Origin: JBBRLG01 sp038231495
GTDB lineage: Bacteria > Planctomycetota > Planctomycetia > Gemmatales > Gemmataceae
Length of the DNA: 52,079 nucleotides
Assembly (NCBI GenBank): GCA_038231495.1
Contig: JBBRLG010000001.1
Span: forward strand, 1 to 52,079
Reading direction: 5' to 3'
Shown here: piece by piece, positions 19,049 to 25,495 of the stretch
Layout of the letters: each line of letters begins with the position of its first letter
How positions within the stretch are numbered: position 1 is the first letter of the stretch
The notes under the pieces: generated by a model
Told to the model about the DNA's origin: nothing
Databases searched by the model: none
What the model saw: the letters and a program-made list of their open reading frames with translations, nothing else
Made by a program: the position numbers and the translations under genes

Positions 19049-20650
19049 CTAACATGGCAAAACGTCCGGACGGCCCCTTCGCCAAGCGGTAAGGCAGCGG
19101 ATTGCAAATCCGCCATCCCCGGTTCGATCCCGGGAGGGGCCTCTTTCTGTCAACCCGTCTCGAACGGTCTCAATCGCTCTCAAGTCTCTTTCGCCATCAG
19201 GGGTTAGGGCCGCGGCCTCCGCGCCGGACTCCGTATCAAGAAGCCTCATCCCCTCTCGTCCAATATCAGCCGTTTGTGCAACACTTGTGCAACGCTCAGT
19301 GCAACGCCAGGCAGCGCTGGTGTCGGTCCCGGTTGCCCGCAATGTCTCGAATTCTGCTTTCGGGCCTGGCAGGGGCGGCAGTTTTCCAACGCCGGCCGCT
19401 GTGTCGTGCAAGCCAACGTGCGAGTAACGGTCCATCGTTAGCGTGATGGTGGAGTGGCGCGCGAGTTCCTGGGCAACCTTCGGTGAGACACCAGACCGCG
19501 CCAGGTTGGAAATGAAGGTGTGCCGCAATGCATGGAAGTCGGCAAAGCGGCCGTCGGCGTTTTGGTACGAGAGAAAATCCGATGCTTCGCGGTGTTCTCG
19601 CTCCGTGGCGTTGCCTTTGGCCTCAGCAATCCACGCCTTGCGCGCCGCGGCGAGGTCTGCCTGCATCAACTCGGCAGCTTTGAAAGAACTTGCCCATTTC
19701 CCTGGCCAGAGCAAGCCGTCCCGCCCTGCCAACCATTCCCGCAGCCGGCGCACGAGGTCGGGGTGTAGCGGAAGCACGTCTTGCCGCTTGCGCTTGCTGT
19801 ATGCGGCCTCGACGATCACGGTAGGCGGAATCGCGTCCAAGTCGAAGGACTCCGGCGTAAGGCTCGCCAGTTCGGAAGCACGCAAGCCCGTGTAAAGGGA
19901 GGTCGTGTAGAGCATCGCGCGATCAGGACCACACAGATTCCGCCGGTTTGGTCCCGGTCGCGTCGCTTCAAGGAGCCGGGCCACTTCGTCGGCGGCCAAG
20001 TCGCGCCGGTCGTGCCGACGGTCGGTATCCACGTTTCCGCCGGACAAGTGCGCCAGGGGGCTATCCGCCGCGCGGCGGTCCTTTACCAGCCACCGGCAGA
20101 ACCCTTTAACGGCGGTCAAGTGATAGTTCGCCGTCTGGACAGAGCGGCCTTGCTTGTAGGTCCGGCCGCGCGTATCCGTCCAGCCCTCGGCAAGAAGGTC
20201 GGCAAGAAACTGCTGGACCGCGGACGCTGACAGGTCCGCGAGGAATACGAACCCGCAACCGTCGAACACGCGGCGGGCACGGCTTGTGGACAGCTTGGCG
20301 TGCTTGCCAGTGCGACCGCGCGCTTTCATGTCAGCTTCCCAATCGTCGAGATGCTGCGTCAGGGGCGTCTTGCGGTGTTGCTCGAACGGATCGACGATGC
20401 CGATCTTCGCATTCTCGTTCTTGTTGACCAGGGCCGCAAGCATTTGCTGTGCGACGGTCTTGTTCGCTGACAACGGCACACGATGAAGTTCGCCGCTGGC
20501 GTCGGTGTAACTACCGTACCACTTCTTCGCCTTGGCCTTCTTCTTGACCGCTCCCGCAGTGGCCGCAGTAACTCGCGTCCCGTCTGACGTGCGGGTCGAA
20601 CCGCTGGGGAGGGTGTAACGGATGATGGTAGGCTTGAAAAGGCTGGCCAT
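19049..20650 (-). CDS. Tyrosine recombinase/integrase whose frame crosses the att site
   Basis: A 533-residue integrase. Residues ~40-85 are an arm-type DNA-binding region, ~95-190 a SAM-like core-binding domain, and ~225-430 the catalytic domain with Arg in TGLRASEL (~256), HALRH (~373-377), ARHST and the nucleophile Tyr in DRYSHV (~408). It would join the element circle to tRNA-Cys. After the catalytic domain about 100 more residues are read. From residue ~504 the frame is antisense to the tRNA att core (GPSRDRTGDGGFAIRC), and the last 14 residues come from host sequence left of the repeat. Residues 1-519 are element-encoded or within the repeat. Recombining the repeats would replace the 14-residue tail by 64 residues (see 49114-49308). 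No clear Shine-Dalgarno precedes ATG 20650. Confidence 0.92.
   Translation of the reverse strand: MASLFKPTIIRYTLPSGSTRTSDGTRVTAATAGAVKKKAKAKKWYGSYTDASGELHRVPLSANKTVAQQMLAALVNKNENAKIGIVDPFEQHRKTPLTQHLDDWEADMKARGRTGKHAKLSTSRARRVFDGCGFVFLADLSASAVQQFLADLLAEGWTDTRGRTYKQGRSVQTANYHLTAVKGFCRWLVKDRRAADSPLAHLSGGNVDTDRRHDRRDLAADEVARLLEATRPGPNRRNLCGPDRAMLYTTSLYTGLRASELASLTPESFDLDAIPPTVIVEAAYSKRKRQDVLPLHPDLVRRLREWLAGRDGLLWPGKWASSFKAAELMQADLAAARKAWIAEAKGNATEREHREASDFLSYQNADGRFADFHALRHTFISNLARSGVSPKVAQELARHSTITLTMDRYSHVGLHDTAAGVGKLPPLPGPKAEFETLRATGTDTSAAWRCTERCTSVAQTADIGREGMRLLDTESGAEAAALTPDGERDLRAIETVRDGLTERGPSRDRTGDGGFAIRCLTAWRRGRPDVLPC
19072..19142 (+). tRNA. tRNA-Cys(GCA)
   Basis: A 71-base tRNA: acceptor GGCCCCT pairs with AGGGGCC (19135-19141), discriminator T, anticodon loop TTGCAAA giving GCA, and a regular T arm. 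CCA is not encoded. Its 3' 50 bases are the left attachment site of the island, and an integrase gene is read antisense across it. Confidence 0.96.
19093..19142. other. attL: 50-bp direct repeat within tRNA-Cys
   Basis: Bases 19093-19142 (anticodon arm to 3' end of tRNA-Cys) recur identically at 49308-49357. Identity stops on both sides. The integrating element restored the tRNA 3' end. Confidence 0.9.
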
Positions 20651-20684
20651 TGTTGGTTTCTCGAAAGGCGCTTAAGTCAGTTGT

Positions 20685-20945
20685 TCACTTCTTCCGTTTG
20701 CTTGCGGGCTTTTTCGCCTTTGCTTGCGGGCGGGCGGGCGGCGCGTCCTCGACGCAATCGGCAAACGCTTCCACGCTCACGCCCAGCGCGGCGGCCAGCT
20801 TGAACGCGGAGCGCAAGCCGGGTTCCTTCTTCCCCTGCTCGTAGTCCCGAATCACTCCGAGACTCAAGCCACTCCCAAGCGACAAGGCGGCTTGCGTCAA
20901 GCCGGCCTTCTCGCGCAACTGCTGCAATTTCTCGGCAAACGTCAT
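20685..20945 (-). CDS. XRE-family transcriptional regulator
   Basis: An 86-residue protein with a five-helix XRE helix-turn-helix in residues ~3-62 (LREKAGLTQAALSLGSGLSL, then YEQGKKEPGL) and a Lys/Pro-rich tail. It lies 34 bases upstream of the integrase in the same direction and is divergent from the SWIM-domain gene. It is the obvious candidate to bind the repeated TACTGC boxes in the shared promoter region and act as element repressor. ATG 20945 starts directly at the HTH. Confidence 0.88.
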   Translation of the reverse strand: MTFAEKLQQLREKAGLTQAALSLGSGLSLGVIRDYEQGKKEPGLRSAFKLAAALGVSVEAFADCVEDAPPARPQAKAKKPASKRKK

Positions 20946-20976
20946 GTCTCAACCCCCGGTTTAATGTACTGCAAGT

Positions 20977-21004
20977 ATTGTACCGCGAAAGCAGTAGGTT
21001 GCAA
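20977..21004 (-). promoter_or_regulatory. Leftward promoter for XRE regulator/integrase with operator-like box
   Basis: On the minus strand TTGCAA (20999-21004) is followed after 16 bases by TACAAT (20977-20982). The spacer holds CTACTGCTTT, also found in the rightward promoter. A further TACTGC occurs at 20967-20972 downstream. Confidence 0.6.
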
Positions 21005-21047
21005 GCTAAGAATCCTGCCAAATTCTGCGAACTTTCTTCTACTGCTA

Positions 21048-21076
21048 TTGCATTACTACTGCTTTAGCATTACAAT
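21048..21076 (+). promoter_or_regulatory. Rightward promoter for SWIM-domain gene with operator-like boxes
   Basis: TTGCAT (21048-21053) and TACAAT (21071-21076) are 17 bases apart. TACTGC boxes lie at 21040-21045 and 21057-21062, 17 bases apart, flanking and inside the -35/-10 region. Confidence 0.6.
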
Positions 21077-21122
21077 ACCCTTGTCAGTTGAACGGCACAA
21101 CCAACCCAAGGGAGAACGAACC

Positions 21123-21485
21123 ATGACCGCGACGAAAACGACGAAAGCCCGCAAGCAACGCAAGCTGCAACCCGTCCACGGCAAGTGCCGTTGGATCGGC
21201 GGCAACCCGACGCCGGCCCAATTGGACAACGGCGCGGCCATGCTCCTGATCGTGCCAGAAGACAAGGAACCGCAAGCGTACCACGTCGAAAGGTTGCGGG
21301 ACGCCGACGGCCGCACGGTCGGCTATCGGCTGGTCAAGGCCGGCCTGGACGCGACCAGCTACGACATTAACGCGGCGACGTGGACGTGCGATTGTCCCGA
21401 CGCGATTTACAACGACGCTCGCCCCGGTGGTTGCAAGCACGCCAACGCCGTGCGTGCGGCTCTGACGCGGGCGGGCTTGCTGTAA
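21123..21485 (+). CDS. SWIM zinc-finger domain protein
   Basis: A 120-residue protein whose C-terminus holds a SWIM-type zinc finger: Cys89-x-Cys91, then 12 residues, then Cys104-x-His106 (CDCPDAIY...GGCKHA). SWIM domains bind DNA or protein partners. The N-terminal 20 residues are very basic (KTTKARKQRK). ATG 21123 has GGGAGAA upstream at good spacing, and the divergent promoter region lies just before it. It is one of only two island-core genes read rightward with the early promoter; a role in element control or DNA transactions is inference from position. Confidence 0.72.
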   Translation: MTATKTTKARKQRKLQPVHGKCRWIGGNPTPAQLDNGAAMLLIVPEDKEPQAYHVERLRDADGRTVGYRLVKAGLDATSYDINAATWTCDCPDAIYNDARPGGCKHANAVRAALTRAGLL

Positions 21486-21557
21486 CAGAAACCACGGGAG
21501 GGCGAATCGCCCCGCTCTCCCCTTTGTTCTTCCCTCAACCCGAACGGAACCCGTCCC

Positions 21558-21785
21558 ATGACGACGAAACCGAAAATTTTTCCGTCCGCTTCCGAAACCG
21601 AATGGCAGGACGGTGCGCCGTCGTGCGTAGCCGTGGAAAGTGTCCTCATCGACGTTCGCACCTATCGGCGTCTCGCCTGCGCCGGGTGCGGCAAGCGCGG
21701 CATGAAAGTCGTTCCGCAGCATTGCGGCAGCCGGTATCGCCTCTTGTGCAGCTGCCGAATCTGTCGGCATCGGGAAACGATGTAA
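21558..21785 (+). CDS. Small zinc-ribbon-like protein (75 aa)
   Basis: A 75-residue protein with CAGCGKRG (~41-48) and CSCRICRH (~64-71), a CxxC...CxCxxC arrangement typical of small zinc ribbons. It follows the SWIM gene by 72 bases in the same direction and precedes a strong terminator, so the two likely form one short rightward operon. No specific family is recognised and the ribosome site is weak (GGAAC). Confidence 0.6.
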   Translation: MTTKPKIFPSASETEWQDGAPSCVAVESVLIDVRTYRRLACAGCGKRGMKVVPQHCGSRYRLLCSCRICRHRETM

Positions 21786-21804
21786 CCCGCACGGCATTTC
21801 TGCG

Positions 21805-21839
21805 AAACCCCTTGCGGCCCTCGGAACCGCAAGGGGTTT
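21805..21839. terminator. Intrinsic terminator between convergent operons
   Basis: A perfect 13-bp stem AAACCCCTTGCGG (21805-21817) and its complement (21827-21839), followed by TTGCGTTTT. It ends the rightward SWIM/zinc-ribbon unit and, because the stem also starts with A on the other strand, may serve the leftward operon ending at 21856. Confidence 0.8.
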
Positions 21840-21855
21840 TGCGTTTTGGGTCCGG

Positions 21856-22536
21856 TTAGTCCCACGGCGTCGGTCCTGGGAAATTGTTGAATACCCCTTC
21901 GGGCGCGTCCAGCACGTTGATGTGGTTACCGTCGGTGAAGCCCAGCATCTCGCCATATTCGCCGTAACCCTCATTGCCCAGCCAGGCCGCCATTGCCACG
22001 GCAAGAACAAGGTCGTCGTGCGGCCTCTCCCGCCAGGATTCAATATCCGCGCCCGCTGCGAGGGTAATCTTCGCATTGAAGTTGGGGAGTTCCTTCGCCA
22101 ACAACGCCGCGTGCTTTAGCTCCTTGGCAATTTTGATCCGGCCCGACTGGAACAGCACCTTCAACACGGCAACAAGGTCTTTCTTCGGAACGAGGTGGTT
22201 GCCGTCTTCGTCCTTGCTCGCAAGGTGACCCGCCGTGATGAGGATGCGGTAAAAAGGGCCGTTCCCCTCAATCCTCCGGCGCTGGAACATCTGGAAAACG
22301 GCCTTGCCCACGCCGGTATGGTCGATGGCCAGAGGCGCGCCGATGAGCGGTGGTGTTGCCATCAGTTTGAGGGTTTCCGTTACCACGTCGCCGTAGGGCG
22401 TGCTTAGCTCGAACCGTTGCAGGTGGACAACGGAATAAACCGCCTGGTCGCGGTGGCCGGTCTTTTCCAGAACGGCCAGGGCGCTCGGGTCCGTCGTCTG
22501 GCCGATGTCGATGCCGGCCAGGAAATGGGTGGTCAT
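21856..22536 (-). CDS. Terminase nuclease-domain (RNase H-fold) protein, second paralogue
   Basis: A 226-residue protein resembling the C-terminal nuclease half of phage terminase large subunits: GIDIGQTTDPSALAV (first Asp, ~8), LAIDHTGVGKAV (second Asp, ~76) and PHDDLVLAVAMA (C-terminal Asp pair, ~180). There is no ATPase domain. It is clearly homologous to the preceding gene (22615-23295), with VPKKDLVAVL and SWRERPHDDLVLA shared, and has the same length. ATG 22536 has CGAGGC upstream; the longer frame to 22587 is less likely. It is the last gene of the leftward operon, before the terminator. Confidence 0.72.
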   Translation of the reverse strand: MTTHFLAGIDIGQTTDPSALAVLEKTGHRDQAVYSVVHLQRFELSTPYGDVVTETLKLMATPPLIGAPLAIDHTGVGKAVFQMFQRRRIEGNGPFYRILITAGHLASKDEDGNHLVPKKDLVAVLKVLFQSGRIKIAKELKHAALLAKELPNFNAKITLAAGADIESWRERPHDDLVLAVAMAAWLGNEGYGEYGEMLGFTDGNHINVLDAPEGVFNNFPGPTPWD

Positions 22537-22614
22537 GTCACGCCTCGAAGAACAACGCTTGCATGAAACGCCAGACCAGGAAACCATCTGCCTGATTGAT
22601 TTGTAACCGCACGT

Positions 22615-23295
22615 TTACAACCGCCCAGAATCCCATGCCGGACGGCATAGACTGCGGTATCCGCGGCCGAAAGTAAACGCCATTGGCGGCGGCCCCGGCG
22701 GGGGATGCCGCTCGCCATACCAGCACGCCAGCGCGACGGCGAGAACCAAATCGTCGTGGTCTCGTTCGCGCCAGCTTTCCAGCGTCTCGTTGCCAGTGGC
22801 CAAGTTCACCTTCACGCGGAAGTTGACCAGTTCCCGCCCAAGCGCGGCGGCGTCCGGCAGCGTCGGCGCGATCTGAAATCGACCGGCTTGCACCAGCGTT
22901 TGCATGATCGCAACAAGGTCTTTCTTCGGGACCGACCAACCGCCTCCGGGCTGGGGACTGACGGCGTGTCCGCCGTGGATGACCACGGGCTTGAGTTCCA
23001 TCGGCAAGTTTGCGGCGGCGATCATGTCCACCACGGGGCGGCCGCAACCCGTGGCGTCCACGGCGATGGGACAACCCGGCAACGGCGGGCGGGCGGCCAA
23101 TTGGCTCAAGTCCATCACGATCTGCGTGTAGGGTGTGCCAAGTTTCCAGCGGTGCAAATGGCGGACGGCGTAGTGCCTCACCATGCGGCCGGATTCTTCG
23201 GGGTGAGGCTTTTCCGTGCGCTCGACGATGCAAAGGGCGGTGTAGTCCTGCGCCTGTCCCAGGTCCAGGCCGGCGATGTAGTCGGTGGCGTCCAT
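22615..23295 (-). CDS. Terminase nuclease-domain (RNase H-fold) protein, first paralogue
   Basis: A 226-residue protein with GLDLGQAQDYTALCI (first catalytic Asp, ~9), IAVDATGCGRPVVD (second, ~80) and DHDDLVLAVALA (third site, ~183), the layout of a terminase large-subunit nuclease. It lies three bases after the ATPase-domain gene and in the same frame: only a TGA codon at 23299-23301 and a TTG separate the two. In typical phages the two domains form one polypeptide. Either this is a natural gene split or a nonsense codon now reinitiated at ATG 23295. Confidence 0.75.
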   Translation of the reverse strand: MDATDYIAGLDLGQAQDYTALCIVERTEKPHPEESGRMVRHYAVRHLHRWKLGTPYTQIVMDLSQLAARPPLPGCPIAVDATGCGRPVVDMIAAANLPMELKPVVIHGGHAVSPQPGGGWSVPKKDLVAIMQTLVQAGRFQIAPTLPDAAALGRELVNFRVKVNLATGNETLESWRERDHDDLVLAVALACWYGERHPPPGPPPMAFTFGRGYRSLCRPAWDSGRL

Positions 23296-23298
23296 CAA

Positions 23299-23940
23299 TC
23301 ACCCTCCCGTCGGGAACAGGGGTTTCAGGTCGTTCGCCATCGCCCGCCGAATTTCGTCCTCGGTAAACAGTGCGTCAATGGCGTCGCCGAACTCGCACAT
23401 ATACTCCATCGCGAACCAGCGCGGTCCCAAGACCTCTTCCTCTTCGCGCAGAAAGGCCGCACTGATCCGGGGGCAGTCGCGGGCGGTAACGCGGATGCGG
23501 TGCCACGCGCCCGCCCCCTGCCACGCCTCGAAGAACCAACCGACCTTGGCCCACGCCGACGAAAGGGCGATCAAGCGCCCGCGGCTCACGGCCAACATGG
23601 GGCGAATGGCGAAGTACAAAGGGTCGGGCACGCGGGCGGCCTCATCGATTACCAGCAACTTCACGGCGGAAAAACTGCGAACGGTGGTTTCCGTTCCGGG
23701 TAGACTCTCGATGCGCGAACCGTTCGCCAGTTCAAGGCGGGTCGCGTTCTCTCTGGCCTTGGCGTTGGCGACCGGCTTGCCGAGACGGTTCCAAAGGTCG
23801 ATCACCTTGCGGAACAATGCCAGGCCGGCGCAGGTCTGGCTCTTCCCCGATTGGCGGGAAGCAAGGAGTAGCGTGCGCTGCGGGACCGACCGGAGCAACT
23901 CCGCCTGCCACGGGTCGGGGCGCAGGTCAGCGTCCGCCAA
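23299..23940 (-). CDS. Terminase large subunit, ATPase domain only
   Basis: A 213-residue protein with Walker A ASRQSGKSQ (27-35), Walker B KLLVIDEAAR (94-103), and PMLAVSRGRLIALSS (motif III-like region). It ends EFGDAIDALFTEDEIRRA, the usual link to the nuclease domain. Compared with family members I remember, ~30 residues between Walker A and FRKVIDLW appear to be missing, which would remove the strand carrying the SPS-x-x-QS segment. That comparison is from memory and needs an alignment. It overlaps the terminase-small-like gene by 14 bases. In a phage this motor packages DNA into a capsid; no capsid genes are here. Confidence 0.8.
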   Translation of the reverse strand: MADADLRPDPWQAELLRSVPQRTLLLASRQSGKSQTCAGLALFRKVIDLWNRLGKPVANAKARENATRLELANGSRIESLPGTETTVRSFSAVKLLVIDEAARVPDPLYFAIRPMLAVSRGRLIALSSAWAKVGWFFEAWQGAGAWHRIRVTARDCPRISAAFLREEEEVLGPRWFAMEYMCEFGDAIDALFTEDEIRRAMANDLKPLFPTGG

Positions 23941-24487
23941 AATTCTCGTCGCGTCGATCTAAAAGCGGTCCGTCGCCGTCGGGCGGCCCGTCAGGATGCG
24001 GTTCTCCACTTGTCGCGCCCACGCGGGCATAGAGGTTCGCAAGGGCGGCGGCGCGATCGGCGTCGGAAAGCTCACCATGCTCTTTGCTCCCGTCCGGGTT
24101 CGTGGGTGCGATCTTCGTCGGGGGGAACAGCCCTTGAAGTTTCGCCTCGCTGTCAAGCACCGACAGCGCCGCGCGAATGTCCCCCTGGCTAACGGCCTTT
24201 GCGAAGAGATTCCGGCGTTGGGCAAGGTGCCGTTGCGCCAACCGCTTCCGGGATGACCGGCACGATTCCGCAATCATCTTGTTCGCCAACGAGAGGTAGC
24301 GCCATAAGGTCTTGTCGCTGAGCGGCTTTTCGCCTTCGGCCAGCGTCCAAACGGTGTCCGCCGTGGCCTCTTGCTCCCTCACAAATTCCCGCACGTTCCA
24401 GAACTCGGCACCGTCGAGCCGAATCTGCAACAGGTCTTCTACTCTTCGCGCGATTTGCGCTTTAGTCGCTCTCTGTTTTCCCTGCAT
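23927..24487 (-). CDS. Terminase small-subunit-like protein
   Basis: A 186-residue, mostly helical, charged protein. An N-terminal helix-turn-helix-like segment (~8-30, TKAQIARRVEDLLQIRLDG; later KTLWRYLSLANKMI) and position directly upstream of, and overlapping, the ATPase gene fit a terminase small subunit or DNA-recognition partner. The C-terminus is Pro/Asp/Gly-rich and disordered-looking. No sequence signature is decisive, so the call depends on gene order. Confidence 0.55.
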   Translation of the reverse strand: MQGKQRATKAQIARRVEDLLQIRLDGAEFWNVREFVREQEATADTVWTLAEGEKPLSDKTLWRYLSLANKMIAESCRSSRKRLAQRHLAQRRNLFAKAVSQGDIRAALSVLDSEAKLQGLFPPTKIAPTNPDGSKEHGELSDADRAAALANLYARVGATSGEPHPDGPPDGDGPLLDRRDENFGGR

Positions 24488-25096
24488 AGCGGCTCACCAG
24501 CGCTTCCATCCAACCCGAATGCCAGGCATGAAGTCCCGCGTCGTTGATTAGCGCGAACTGTTCGCGTGCGCTGCCGTTGGAACAGCAATTTGCCGAACCC
24601 TCGATCACGAAGCGCGTCCCGTCCGCGAACGCCAACGTCATCACCTTGCAATGCGACGGGCAGCAAACGGCCGCTGTCCTCGACGGCGGAACTCCTCAAC
24701 GGTTTCGCTCCACAAGCCGCCGTTGTGACTCCGAAAGAAGATCGAAGCGATTAGCGCCAGGTCGCCGATGCCGTTGGAATCCAACCACTGCAACATCGTC
24801 TTGAAGTTGCGCCGGTTGTACCCCAGCGTGCAAATTATCGCCTTGTCGCACCGTCCCCGCTTTTCGAGCAAGGCGTTCAAAACGTCGGTCATGTCCAGCC
24901 GGGCCGTCATAATCGCGTGAAGGCTTTCACCGGGTTCGGGCAGGTGGGCGAGCGTTTCCTTCGCTTCGCGGATTCCTGCCGCTCGCCGTACCTGCAAGCG
25001 CACAAGCGCCGGCGTCGGCAAGCCTTCGCCGTTGTCGTTGTCCTCGGCGTCGGGCCTGGTGCCGAAGCGTGGCTTGCGGACATTGAACCGCGCCAT
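24462..25096 (-). pseudogene. PLD-like phosphodiesterase, frameshifted
   Basis: Two overlapping frames make one recognisable protein. The first (25096-24641, 151 aa) carries ESLHAIMTARLDMTDVLNALLE and CDKAIICTLGYNRRNFKTM and ends VEEFRRRGQR before running out of frame. The second frame continues SHCKVMTLAFADG and VIEGSANCCSN, the HxK...GSxN signature of PLD-type nucleases, and ends at 24462 within the terminase-small start. A one-base deletion near 24675-24680 (CAGCGG region) explains the break. No homopolymer is there, which argues for a real mutation, though a sequencing error is possible. Related PLD-like proteins often sit next to terminase genes in phages (recalled knowledge). Confidence 0.65.
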
Positions 25097-25102
25097 GGGG
25101 CA

Positions 25103-25246
25103 TTACCGCCTTTTGCCCGTCGTGTAGGCGGTCCAGGCGTTTGACTTTGTGCCCTTTCCCGCCTTGCGGCTCTTGCCATTGGGTTTTGCTTTGGAGCGAA
25201 CATTCGCCCCGAAACTAAAGGACGTATCCACCTTGGGCTTTGCCAT
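25103..25246 (-). CDS. Small basic protein (47 aa)
   Basis: A 47-codon frame, ATG at 25246 to TAA at 25103. It starts MAKPKVDTSFSFGANV and is very rich in Lys/Arg (about a third of residues). GGAAGGAAGG stands eight bases before the ATG, one of the best ribosome sites in the island, and the stop is seven bases before the PLD-like gene. It fits the leftward operon. No family recognised; DNA binding is a guess from charge. Confidence 0.6.
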   Translation of the reverse strand: MAKPKVDTSFSFGANVRSKAKPNGKSRKAGKGTKSNAWTAYTTGKRR

Positions 25247-25406
25247 GATGCACCTTCCTTCCTCTCAAAATAAACCGTGGGTAAACGAAAAAAGCTCGCA
25301 ATCTCATTGTATCTGAAACTTCTGAAATCATTGATAAGTTAATCACAGCCGAATGCCGATTTAGCGTCCACGCCTTTCGTGTTGGCAGCCCTCGTGTTTG
25401 GTGGGT

Positions 25407-25495
25407 CAGTGACGGTAGGTGACGGTAATCCGAGAAGTTTCTTTCACACGCCCGCGCGGAGAATATCCCCGGAAGACCGTCACCTACCGTCACTG
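25407..25495. repeat. Perfect 20-bp inverted repeat at the primase 3' end
   Basis: CAGTGACGGTAGGTGACGGT (25407-25426) and its exact complement (25476-25495) enclose 49 bases. Each arm itself holds two GTGACGGT units. The right arm overlaps the primase stop codon. It may be a terminator/attenuator in the operon or a protein-binding site. The rest of the 233-base gap (25247-25479) shows no gene. Confidence 0.85.

Noticed and set aside
18816..19085. Minus-strand frame with a RYQPFAKRSGLIAFLGRDMLR segment, possibly transposase-like
   Set aside because: Overlaps the HAD remnant and the tRNA; I could not match it to a family, and it may be chance.
22538..23302. 254-codon minus-strand frame overlapping the first terminase nuclease
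   Set aside because: Arg/His/Pro-rich shadow; the other frame has all catalytic motifs.
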